Assembly: GCF_001315945.1 (NCBI RefSeq)
Contig: NZ_BBBG01000020.1
Span: 1 to 50,350, forward strand
Direction of reading: 5' to 3'
Length of the DNA stretch: 50,350 nucleotides
Source of the DNA: Methanogenium cariaci JCM 10550
GTDB lineage: Archaea; Halobacteriota; Methanomicrobia; Methanomicrobiales; Methanomicrobiaceae
The notes under the pieces were generated by a model. The model saw nothing but the letters and a program-made list of their open reading frames with translations. It was not told the DNA's origin and made no database searches. Shown here one piece after another: positions 12,130 through 20,731 of this stretch. The stretch's first letter is position 1; each line of letters begins with the position of its first letter. A program made the translations under genes and the position numbers.

Positions 12130-12160
12130 TAAATGCAAAAAAATTAATATATGGTGTTGT
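12130..12160 (+). promoter_or_regulatory. promoter of the recombinase-like gene
   Basis: An A-rich stretch followed by TTAATATATGG fits an archaeal BRE/TATA pair 40-60 bp upstream of the ATG at 12198. Confidence 0.4.
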
Positions 12161-12197
12161 CGAAAAATATGTCATATCCGGTCTTTGATGTGATGCA

Positions 12198-12839
12198 ATG
12201 AAACAACCGTCGGTGGTATATCTTAACAGTCGCAAATCCGCTGATTTTGAGAAACAAAAGGGAGATATTGAACATTTCTGTAAATACCGGTTTGATATCT
12301 ACCGGGTTTTTCATGATCATCAGTCTCCTGCTATTCCGGTCTCAAATCGGTTGATATTTATGGAACTGCTGGATTATTGTGAAGAAAAAGGGATTTCCAA
12401 TATTATATTCCATGATATGGATGTCACATTAAAAATGCCTGATGCATTCATCAGTGACCTTTCTATGATCCTGAAAAACGGGTATCTCCCCCCCTACTGG
12501 GCAAGGGGGGATTTTATTTCCGGTGGGTATGACTCCGATGAACGGCGGGAAGCGGTCATTGCCTTTTCCCGTTATCTGGATCAGTTTTTAGCCCGACATT
12601 CAAAGGGAATACCAGGAAAAAAAAGTAATACGGTCTCCAGCCGTAGGCGGGGTCGTCCAAAGGCCCTGGATGAAAAGGGGATCTCTGATCTTCTTGCGGC
12701 ACGGCGGTCAGGAAAGACCATTGGGGAAGTGTGCCGTATCTTCAACATTTCCCGGAGCACCGTGAGCAAAATTCTTCGTGATTATCCCGAACTGAAAGGG
12801 GGGGAATGGAAGGGACCCGTTTCACCGGGGGGGAAATGA
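12198..12839 (+). CDS. serine-recombinase-like DNA-binding protein, probably inactive
   Basis: A 213-codon unbroken gene. The N-terminal 130 residues look like a resolvase/invertase catalytic fold (VVYLNSRKSADFEKQ, ELLDYCEEKGISNIIFHDMD). A basic linker (SRRRGRPK) leads to a resolvase-type helix-turn-helix at the C-terminus (ISDLLAARRSGKTIGEV, FNISRSTVSKILRDYP). Active recombinases have Y-x-R-x-S near the start; here the matching positions read YLNSR, so the catalytic Arg-Ser pair seems lost or shifted. It is thus more likely a regulator or site-binding protein than an active recombinase. G7/C7 runs add PP, GG and GG in frame. No mobile element ends are visible around it. Confidence 0.65.
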   Translation: MKQPSVVYLNSRKSADFEKQKGDIEHFCKYRFDIYRVFHDHQSPAIPVSNRLIFMELLDYCEEKGISNIIFHDMDVTLKMPDAFISDLSMILKNGYLPPYWARGDFISGGYDSDERREAVIAFSRYLDQFLARHSKGIPGKKSNTVSSRRRGRPKALDEKGISDLLAARRSGKTIGEVCRIFNISRSTVSKILRDYPELKGGEWKGPVSPGGK

Positions 12840-12967
12840 ATAGGAATATTTTAAAAAAATACCCTGGATCCCTGCGCGATGTAATCCGGGTCCACACAAA
12901 TATTGCTTTTCGGTGCCCGTTTCTTTCGTCTATTGTTTCGTATGTTGTACGGGCGGAAAAAAAGGTA

Positions 12968-13554
12968 TTAGAATGTTATCCGCTGGAGTGCATGGAGTGC
13001 CATCTGGCGGTAGGTTTCCGGGTCGTTTGCATAAAATTCGTGTGCCTTTTTGCTGTCTTCCGTCTGGTCGAAGGCATCAGCGCGATCAAGCGTCTGGCCC
13101 GCTGTTTCGTCCACCCATTTCCGGTAGGTGTCCTCATCAATCTCAGCGACAGATTCTGCCCGGATTGATACGAAGGTTGCGCCATCGGGGGGGTGTTGCG
13201 TACCTGTGCTTTTCCAACGACTGCTACCCATGCACTCTCCTCAATCCTCGAGATCTGCTGTTTTGCCTCCGGCTGGTATATACCGGCACTGACAAAGAAT
13301 ATCCCGGTCGGATCCTGCACCCGCACAGAATAAAAGGTATTGTCCTCTCCTTTCAGTTCCTTTCGTGTCACCTGACCACAGAAGAAGAGGCGGTTACAGC
13401 GTATTCCGCTGGGGGGGAGCATGACATACACCGGGCTCTTCTCATCTTCCCCCCCGTCTTTGAAGGTGAGACGGACTTCCCTCACTTCTGCTGCGAATGC
13501 TCTCCGGGCGGGTTCACGCAGGTAACGGCGCTGGCTCTCTTTTGGTGTGCTCAT
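12968..13554 (-). CDS. RPA-associated protein RPAP (COG3390) (frameshifted)
   Basis: Partner of the archaeal single-strand DNA-binding protein, acting in replication and repair. The N-terminal half (REPARRAFAAEVREVRLTF, YSVRVQDPTGIFFVSAGIY) is an OB-fold. The C-terminal half (ISIRAE-like strand, then EDTYRKWVDETAGQTLDR) is a helical region typical of RPAP. The break is the G7 run near 13192, where removing two bases gives RNTPDGATFVSI. The start ATG overlaps the RPA stop (ATGA), preceded by GGAGGTGA eight bases upstream, so it is coupled to the RPA gene. Confidence 0.8.
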
Positions 13555-15539
13555 GAGAGATCACCTCCTTTTGGGCCTTCGGCCCGGTTTATCAGCATCG
13601 CATGTTCTCCCTGGTCATAGGTAATAAGGTTCAGCGAGTCAGCATCGCTGACAAGGATGGTGCCGTCAATATCCGGCCCCGTGCAGGAGATGTATCTTCC
13701 CATCAGACGTTCATGGAATTGCATGAAGACATCATCCGGCCCGAGCGGGGGGGAGATCTCTGCAATTTCAATTGCCTTTTCAAGGGTAAGGCCGGTTGCT
13801 TTCTCGACAGCCTCCCGCTGTATGATGACATTCTTTGCCGTGATGCCATCATCGACGACACCGGTAATCCTGAGATCGTACCGAAATTCCTGCTGCATTT
13901 CATGCACCGGACAGAAGTTCTGACGCGAAAGGGCCCGATTGCATCCCGCAACTCTGCAGCGTTTTATGAGACCGGATCCTGCGCTCATCTGGACAATTGC
14001 ACCTGTGATGGTTTCATTGCGTGCGTCACTTCCGATTTCAATATCCGCCCCCTTCCTCCTCAAAGATTGTCGCCCCGGAGAGATTGAGGGAATATCGTTC
14101 GTTGTACTCATCAACACCTGCATAATAGATGCTATAGACCTTATCTTCTTTCAGTGCGGTCTCATCTGCATTCCCGTCACGGTTCTTCCAGATGACAAAT
14201 TTCATCCGGCCGGTTTCGTCACCGACAAGGCCGGTCTGGAACATCCGATCAGAACGCACTTCCCAGTTGTCAAGCATCTTCACCCGGACACAGGCAACAC
14301 CCGGGGGGGCGAGGTCTGCAATAGGGATGATAACCGGCATTAATGAGCGGTCTTCAGTAATGGAGGAAATCACCGTGCCGGAGTGAATTTTCATGTTTGG
14401 TGCACCACGGAATTCATCTATGGTCGCTTTTTCAATCCGGTACCATTTGTGCTCTTCAAGTGGTTCCGCCCCCCCTGATTTTTCCCAGATAACAAATTCC
14501 ATTGCACCGCTTCCGTCTGCAATGATGCCTTTCTGTGCAATTGCAGGGCTGGGTGAGGGTTGGAGGGCGACGATTTTTCCTTCTACCGTCACCCAGTCAT
14601 CCGGCTTTGCGGATGCAATCTCGCTGACTTCATCCGGATTGCCTGAAACGGTTTTCAGTGTCGTGGCCATCTCGTCTCCGGCTGGTGAAACTGCTTTTCC
14701 GGTATCAGATATTGGAGTTATTTTCGTACCCGAATGGAATTTCAGATTTAGTTTTTCCTGATATATGTCCGCAACCGCAGACTCTATTCGGTACCAGTTT
14801 CCTTCTTCGAGAGGGGGGGAAAGCTCTGCTTTACTCCAGATGACAAATTCGATGGCATCCGTTGCATCTGCAATGATCCCCGCTGTGCGATTGCGGGACT
14901 CCCTCCCTCTGACACCTTTGTCACCTTTCCTTCAATGGTCGCCCATTCATCGGGTTTCAGTGATGCGATGGTTTTCAGTTCGGGTGTATCTTTGGATGTC
15001 CCTGCCATTTTTTCTGCAATCTGGTGCCAGTCCTGGCTGACAATCCTGCTCATCCCCCCCGGAACCGGGACAACCGTTGTGCCGGAGTGCAGTTTGATGT
15101 TGAGTTTTTCCCTGTATTCATCCGCAACACAGGATTCAATCCTGTACCATGCATTCTCTTCGAGAGGCGTGAGCTGCGCTTTATCCCAGATGACAAATTC
15201 CACTGCACCGGTTTCATCTGCAATGATTCCCCCCCGCTGCGCGATTGCAGGGTTTCCCCCCCCGGCGGCAATCATGACCACTTTTCCTTCAATGGTGGCC
15301 CAGTCATTTGCCTGAAGCTCTGTGATCTGCTTTTTATCTTCTGCGTCACGCTGCACGGGGATCTGCTGTTCGCGCATCACCTCATTTATCACCTGACGTT
15401 CGGCATCCTCTGCCGTGAGGAAAAATTCATTGATGAGGAGACGAAGTTTTGCCTCAATCTTTTCCGTATCCCGCGTTCCTCCCCCCCGTTCTTCAATTGT
15501 TCTGGAGATTCTTTCTGCTGTTTCGGTAATCTTATCCAT
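13551..15539 (-). CDS. replication factor A, multi-OB-fold with C-terminal zinc finger (frameshifted)
   Basis: Single-stranded DNA-binding protein of about 650 residues for replication, repair and recombination. Four OB-folds follow one another, each with the repeat pattern W(A/V)T(I/V)EGK...PAIAQ(R/K)GIIAD...(A/V)(I/V)EFVIW...LEE..WYRIE...K.HSGT. The C-terminal domain carries a zinc finger (CRVAGCNRALSRQNFCPVHE; three Cys and one His) inside a last OB-like fold, as in euryarchaeal RPA41-type proteins. The frame changes near 14875 and near 14055; OB motifs continue across both. Several heptamers add residues in frame (e.g. RGGIIAD for RGIIAD). It is first in an operon with RPAP. Confidence 0.85.
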
Positions 15540-15706
15540 TATCCATCTCCGTGGTTTTTTCTGATTATCTAGTGTTCATCATGCGATACATAATACCTGA
15601 TTGGTTTGGTATCCGGTATCGGTGACAGGTCATTAATACCTGCCCATGCAGAGCGAAAGTAATGGTGATGACAGGGGGGGCTGAGATATATCAATAAATA
15701 CTCTGA

Positions 15707-15918
15707 ATGTCAAACAAACAGGCTATGGTTGTTACCGCAGATAGCACTATAGCAGACATATTAAAAGAGAAGCCGGAAGCAGTGGATGTCCTTTTCAGAT
15801 TTGGTATGGGATGTATCGGCTGTGCTCTTGCAAACGGGGAGACTCTGAGACAGGCAGCACTCGGTCATGGGATCCCCCCCTGGACGAGCTGCTTGAAGCT
15901 CTGGGAATGAAAGAATAA
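15707..15918 (+). CDS. DUF1858 domain protein (frameshifted)
   Basis: Small protein of about 69 residues. It matches DUF1858: VVTADSTIADILKEKPEAVDVL, then GMGCIGCALANGET with a conserved Cys-x2-Cys pair, ending LDELLEALGMKE. Family members are thought to be redox or metal-binding; the function is unknown. The C7 run near 15884 is two bases too long, so the last 12 residues are read in another frame, with the true stop at 15916-15918. AT-rich sequence at 15680-15700 is a possible promoter. Confidence 0.75.
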
Positions 15919-15924
15919 GGAATA

Positions 15925-16296
15925 TTATTCCTGATTTTTTCCCTTTTTGCGTATATCGATCAGTTCTTCGACTGACGCTTCCGGATGGAGGGTCAGGTAG
16001 TCTGCAACAGCCGGTTCATGCACAAGTGTGCAGTCTTCACAGGACCATATATTTCCGCCGTTTTCCCGTTCCAACCATTTTCCCAGTGATTCTTCGCCGC
16101 AGGGGGGGTAGAGAGGACAGTAGCAGAAATCACAGCGCTGGCCTTCGCAGGACGGATGGCAGGGGGGGTAATAGGGGGGGCATCCGTCAGGATTCCATTG
16201 TGACCAGCGATCACCACCGATAGAACTGTGAATATAGAATGCTGGTTTCCTGTGGAATGGTGTTTCAGTGGCAGTCCATGTCTCGGGGGAGGCCAT
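15925..16296 (-). CDS. cysteine-rich small domain protein, cobalamin-associated
   Basis: A 123-codon protein of the cysteine-rich small domain family (PF04071), often found beside or fused to cobalamin salvage enzymes. The metal-binding core reads GCPPYYPPCHPSCEGQRC then DFCYCPLYPPCGEES, normally YYPC and YPC: the heptamers insert extra Pro in frame. A later SCEDCTLVHEP adds two more Cys. It follows the CbiZ-like gene and overlaps its end by about 30 bp, so the two are co-expressed and probably share a role in corrinoid metabolism. It stops seven bases from the convergent DUF1858 gene. Confidence 0.75.
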   Translation of the reverse strand: MASPETWTATETPFHRKPAFYIHSSIGGDRWSQWNPDGCPPYYPPCHPSCEGQRCDFCYCPLYPPCGEESLGKWLERENGGNIWSCEDCTLVHEPAVADYLTLHPEASVEELIDIRKKGKNQE

Positions 16297-16853
16297 ACGC
16301 GATTGTCTCAGACACCAGTGCCTGTGCCCGTGTCAGACGTTCATGAACATCGGGTGATTCTTCCGTTTCTTCGCAACAGATGAGAACCAAATTTGTTCCA
16401 GGTTCGGGGGGGCAGGGTAACCGCCTGAGATGAATGCCCGGTGTATTGCCTCTTCAGTGGTCCCCCCCAGAAGTGCCCTGAGATCTGATTCGGGGGGAGG
16501 GGGGGTTCCCGGCAACAGACCATGATGGTAACCGGGTCGGGGGGGCGTCCTCCTGGTTCAGCCAGTCCTGCGAGAATAAATACCATGATGCCGTCGAATG
16601 CAAAGATACGGAGTCGATCTATGGGAATGGAGGATGGCAGACTGACTGCGTCAGGAGCATATCCATGTTTCCTGAGGAGATTTCCAATAACAAAGTATGT
16701 ATCCTCCGGTGTATTGGTTTGGGGCAGATGGGTGGCGATGATTGTCGATATCCGGGTGATGCTGCTATCTTTGGCAGTGTCCCGCGTGCCCGGCGTGATT
16801 GCAGTGAATGCACCGCGGATAAATAGTGCCTGGTCCCTGAGAAAATACCGCAT
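16265..16853 (-). CDS. cbiZ: adenosylcobinamide amidohydrolase, CbiZ-like (frameshifted)
   Basis: Probably cleaves the aminopropanol (or dimethylbenzimidazole nucleotide) tail of corrinoids to give adenosylcobyric acid in B12 salvage. Similarity to CbiZ is seen in MRYFLRDQALFIRGAFTAI, STIIATHLP, a late strand pair (FDGIMVFILAGL; VTIMVCC) and GTNLVLICCEE. It is about 195 residues, usual for CbiZ. The C-terminal third is broken by G runs between 16400 and 16545; shortened, it reads on to DMDCH and a stop at 16265. The ATG at 16853 begins exactly at the family N-terminus. The divergent sequence lowers certainty about the substrate. Confidence 0.7.
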
Positions 16854-16920
16854 ACCTGAGTATATGTTGTATCTGATATGAAAAGCACTACGAATTGAAA
16901 AAAGATATGTGTCGGAACTA

Positions 16921-17291
16921 TCAGGCAACGGTGTAGCGGGAGCGGTCTTTGAGTTCCTGCTGTTTGCCCTGGTTCCATCCGGACACATCTGCAAGGTAGC
17001 CGGTCACACGCGAGACCTGGGATACATCATGACTGCCGCATTCCGGGCAGATGGGTTTGCCGCAGAGGGGGGGACAGTATTCAATCGTTTCCGTGATATT
17101 GTGACTGCAGTGGCAGTGGTCAAGCGGGCACATGATTTCAAGTTCTGTCTCGCCGCAGCAGGGGGGGCAGGGATTCTCATCGACAACGTGGTGGCAGGTG
17201 TGGCATTTGTACCTGCGCTCTTCAACTGGAATATCTTCAAGAGTGGGGGGGTATTTTTTTTCAGGCTGAGTTGTTCTGGTGTCCAGTTCAT
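16921..17291 (-). CDS. stand-alone NrdD-type glycyl-radical C-terminal domain protein (frameshifted)
   Basis: A protein of about 120 residues that looks like only the C-terminus of class III (anaerobic) ribonucleotide reductase. It has Cys pairs forming zinc ribbons (YKCHTCHHVVDENPC; CGETELEIMCPLDHCHC; EYC, LCGKPICPECGS), then SRVTGYLADVSGWNQGKQQE and LKDRSRYTV. RVTGY is the glycyl-radical loop of NrdD. The catalytic barrel is absent and no full nrdD lies in the window. The frame is disturbed by the G7 runs near 17231 and 17161, but the ATG at 17291 gives a continuous protein once they are shortened. It may be a repair part for NrdD, as GrcA is for pyruvate formate-lyase, or a zinc protein that has lost the radical role. 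Confidence 0.65.
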
Positions 17292-17575
17292 GGAAATATT
17301 CTCAGCGACCGGACAGATAAAATGATTGATGTAACCATCCGGGAAATCTCTGATTTGTGTGGCGATATGGCTATGCGTTCTTTTCCCGGCATTTCTGCGT
17401 CATTTTCCTGTTTGTGCCACGATACGCAATGAAGGCAGAATATTGTCCATTTAATTCTTCCGGGATACGGGACGGTGGGAGAGAAAAGTGGTATAAAAAT
17501 GAATGTGCCTCAGGTGACTCATAGGGTTCATCACCTGCGGGCCACGGGGGGGCCTGCATCAGAATCGGTCACTCA

Positions 17576-18220
17576 TCATCGGCGGAACGCGGCATAGGCA
17601 CGTGCTGCCTCTGCCGGGTCCTCTGCGGTATAGATGGCTCTCCCCCCCACGATCATGCCGTCAATCAGCGGGGGGGCGATGACTGCCGGGTCGCCGCCCT
17701 GTGCGCCGACACCCGGAGATAAAATCTTTTTATCTCCGATGATCGTGCGCAGGGCCTGCACGCGTTCAGGGCGGGTGGCAGGTGCAATGATGCCATGAGC
17801 ACCGGCATCGACGGCCAGCTGTGCCAGAAGTTCGGCATTCTTCCCGCTTAAAAATTCAAGAGCACCGGGATGGCTCATCTCGGTGACGACATAACATTCG
17901 CCACCTGCGTCATCGGCGGCCTCCACACAGGCGGCGACAGAGTCGCTCCCGCAGAATCCCTGACAGATGATTCCAGAGCACCCGGCTGCAAAGACCTGCT
18001 CTGCAATGAGCCGGTTGGTGTTTGGAATGTCGGCCACCTTGAAGTCGGCAATGAGGGGGATGCCGAATTCGCTCAGGGGGGCCTGCAATATCAAGCCCTG
18101 CTGCAAGCACCAGCGGGTAGCCGATCTTGATGGCGTCCAGATGGGGGGGGCGGCGGCCTCTGCCACACTGAGTGCCTCCTCACGGCTGAGGACATCCAGA
18201 GCGAGAATCAGGTCAGGCAT
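17576..18220 (-). CDS. pyrF: orotidine 5'-phosphate decarboxylase
   Basis: Last step of UMP synthesis: decarboxylation of OMP. The TIM-barrel signature LILALDV opens the protein and the catalytic motif DFKVADIPNTN (Asp-x-Lys-x2-Asp) follows. The C-terminal phosphate-binding strand reads GVGAQGGDPA...GMIVGGRAIY. Length (214 codons) is normal. A region near residues 25-50 (about 18065-18150) is out of frame between two C/G runs and reads as nonsense, then returns to frame. Its ATG overlaps the end of the deoxyhypusine synthase gene, so they form an operon. Confidence 0.9.
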   Translation of the reverse strand: MPDLILALDVLSREEALSVAEAAAPPIWTPSRSATRWCLQQGLILQAPLSEFGIPLIADFKVADIPNTNRLIAEQVFAAGCSGIICQGFCGSDSVAACVEAADDAGGECYVVTEMSHPGALEFLSGKNAELLAQLAVDAGAHGIIAPATRPERVQALRTIIGDKKILSPGVGAQGGDPAVIAPPLIDGMIVGGRAIYTAEDPAEAARAYAAFRR

Positions 18221-19172
18221 GTTCGATTCTCTCCCGCACGGCGGCGATGATCAACGGCAGGTTGATCGTCGCGTCCCCATAGACCGTCTGGGCGTGTGCT
18301 TCCCCTGTCACCTTGCCCCCCCATGACTTTGCCTCATCCAGCGTTGCCCCGGAGAGCCCGCCAAGGTCAGGGCGGTCACCGGTGAGCTGGACAGCGTAAT
18401 CAAAGCCCTTTGGGGGGGTCATGAGCATACTCTGGAAGATATAGTTCTTCGGCACACCGCCGCCGATAAGAAATGCGCCTGCCTTTTTCGCCGTGAAACA
18501 GGTGTCCATCAGTTGGCTCATATCGCCGAATGCATCGATTGTCACTTTGTGCATCTGGTTAAAGAGCCAGTACTGCAGACCGATCATTGAGTCCTGGATG
18601 GCGGGGCAGTATACCGGAATGTCTGCTTCTGCTGCTGCTGCAAGAATACCGGTGTCAAGGTGCTCTCCGATGTGGCGCATAAGACCGGATATTGAGAGGG
18701 TGGTTCCGTCGGTCAGTTCTCCGAGCGTCTCCTGCATGAACTCCTCAAATGATATGAATGCGTCCGATGGCAGGAAGATGTCATAAATCCGGTTTATCTC
18801 TTCTTCATAGAGTTCATCATCATCACAGATCTCGGTGCCGTGATAGTGGTGGCATCCAATGGCCTCGATGGTGTCATGGGTCATGTTGGCTCCGGTTGAG
18901 ACCAGCACATCGACATAGCCGTCCCGAATGAGGTCTTCCACAATTCCTCCCATTCCGCCGGGAACCATTGCTCCTGCAAGACCCAGAAAACGCGTCGTAT
19001 CCACGTCGGTGAACATCTCGGTGCAGATATCTGTCGCCCGCGCAAGATATCCGCCATTGTACGCTCCGGCCTTTCCCAGTTCTTCCACCAGTCAGCCACC
19101 GTCATGCCTGCTTTGACCCGTGCCTGTATGACCGGGCTGGTGCAGGCAGCCTTCCCCCTTTTCACCGTCCAT
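18213..19172 (-). CDS. dys: deoxyhypusine synthase (frameshift near the start)
   Basis: Transfers an aminobutyl group from spermidine to a lysine of translation factor aIF5A. Visible family blocks are GLAGAMVPGGMGGIVEDLI, VLVSTGANMTHDTIEA, HYHGTEICDDDELYEEEINR and the active-site lysine region GAFLIGGGVPKNYIFQ; NAD-binding residues lie in GDRPDLGGLSGA. The N-terminal block KAACTSPVIQARVKAGMT sits in another frame because the run at 19155 has five C instead of four. With that corrected, an ATG at 19172 (MDGEKGKAAC) is a likely start; one slightly upstream is possible. It ends inside the pyrF start. Confidence 0.88.
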
Positions 19173-19286
19173 ATAATCAGAGTCAATGTTGGTTGGATAC
19201 TACATTAAAACGAACGGATGGCGGAAAAAATTGAGGGTTATTTCCGGTTTATCTTCACCCGGTACAGAAATCTCGCCTATCTCCGG

Positions 19287-20052
19287 CTAGATCTCTTTCC
19301 CGACAGCCACCGGGTATCCGGCATCAGTCCATGCAGCATAATTCCCTTCGAGGCGGTGTACCGGGTTGAACCCTGCATCCACGAATGCCTGAGCACCGGA
19401 TATACTTGCAGCGTCCGTGTGGCAGTAGATGAGATACGGACGGGATTTATCCATGGTCTTCAGCTCTGTTTCCAGGGTTGCAAGCGGCTTATTCACCGCA
19501 CCTGCAATGTGGCCTTCGAGATATGCGGAAGAGACATCAACGATCACGATCCGCGACCCGGTGGCATCAATCGCATTTTTTGCCTGCTCTGCGGTCACAT
19601 TCCTGTACCCCCGCATCTCAACCGGGTTGCCGGCATCCGTCCATCCCGCGAAGTTTCCCTCCAGCCGGTATACCGGTGAGAAACCGTTTGCAACAAAGGT
19701 TTCCGTACCTGTATGCTCGCCGTGTCACTGTGACAATATATGAGATATTCCCTGTCCCTGCCAAGATAGGTGAGTTCCTCTTCCAGAGTTGCCAGCGGCA
19801 TGTTCACCGCACCGGGTATATGCCCTGTGCCCATACGGGCGAGACGTCAACCACCAGGGTGGATGCCTTCAGCACAAAGGTTGACGCTTCCTCTATAGTC
19901 ATATTCGAGTATCCGGGGGGGAAGGGCACCCCATCCGTTACTTCTCCCGTATCCGCATAGTCTGTACATCCGGCTGCGCACATCGCACATGCTGCCGCAA
20001 TTATCACTCCCCATTGAATCATTTTTGTTCGGTCCATTCCCATCACCGCCAC
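19287..20052 (-). CDS. double-rhodanese lipoprotein (frameshifted)
   Basis: Exported sulfur- or redox-handling protein with two rhodanese domains. The signal peptide has a lipobox (ACAMCAAGC), so it is probably membrane-anchored outside the cell. Domain 1 has VLKASTLVVDV, GHIPGAVNMPLATLE and the active loop YLIYCHSDTAS. Domain 2 repeats this as RIVIVDVSSAYLEGHIAGAV and YLIYCHTDAAS, followed by VHRLEGNYAAWTDAGYPV. Both keep the catalytic Cys. Frame breaks occur near 19715 and 19830. An upstream ATG at 20067 is an alternative start; a TATA-like element (ATATAATACTTT) lies about 30-40 bp further upstream. Substrates are not deducible. Confidence 0.78.
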
Positions 20053-20253
20053 AATGGCTGAGCCCATAGATGTCAGGTAAAGTATTATATGTTGTCCTGA
20101 TCATCGAGTCCCCCCCTGATACGCAACCGAAGGTGTGTGGGTGAGGCAATGGTCTTTGAAAAATTGTATGTAATACGGTGGATTTCAATAATGCGTGACA
20201 TGAAGCGAGGATTAATGAGGAGCCATCATGCAACAGAGTGAGTGTATGAGGTG

Positions 20254-20731
20254 ATGAAATACGGAATCTCTTACTGAATCAATAATAACCTCCTATCCCG
20301 CAGAGTCTCGCTATCTGCTTGCAATTCTGCAGGATATTCAGGAGAAGGAGCATTATATCTCTGTGGATGTGATGCGAGCAGTTGCCGCGTACCTGGATGT
20401 GCCTGAAAGCCGGGTTTACAGTGTCGCCACGTTCTACAAGGCACTCAGCCTTGTTCCTCTCGGAAAGAACGTAATAAAAATGTGTGACGGTACGGCATGT
20501 CACATCCGGGGGGGGTCGCCTGAGATACTGAAGGCATTTGAGAAGGAACTGGGGGGGATCAGCAACGGAGAAACCACTGAAGATGGTCTGTTCACCCTGC
20601 AGACAGTAAACTGTCTGGGTGCCTGTGCACTTGCACCCGTGGTGACCATAAACGATCGCGTCTTTGGGAAGGTCAGGGTAAAAGATGTGCCGGGCATCAT
20701 ACAGGAGGTCCTTGAAGATGAAACTGAATAG
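20254..20731 (+). CDS. NuoE-like [2Fe-2S] subunit
   Basis: Thioredoxin-fold [2Fe-2S] subunit (about 157 residues) of a diaphorase module, passing electrons between the flavin subunit and other centres. Cluster ligands are visible as CDGTACH and NCLGACALAP. The N-terminal helical part (YLLAILQDIQEKEHYI, VATFYKALSLVPLGKN) is typical of NuoE/HndA. I place the start at the ATG at 20254, assuming one surplus A in the following AAA, giving MNTESLTESI; otherwise the frame has no good start. Two G runs add a Gly in frame (HIRGGSPEIL, ELGGISNG). It overlaps the next gene by 14 bp and heads the electron-transfer cluster. Confidence 0.85.

Noticed and set aside
12198..12839. Active insertion sequence
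   Set aside because: No terminal repeats, target duplication or transposase partner; the active-site motif appears degraded.
12806..13168. Rightward open frame after the recombinase-like gene
   Set aside because: It lies antisense to RPAP and carries no signature; it is a shadow of that gene.
17292..17575. Possible small gene in the 284-bp spacer (a 62-codon leftward frame at 17371-17559)
   Set aside because: No family features, no ribosome-binding site or promoter support, and its composition looks like non-coding sequence. I see nothing else in the spacer.
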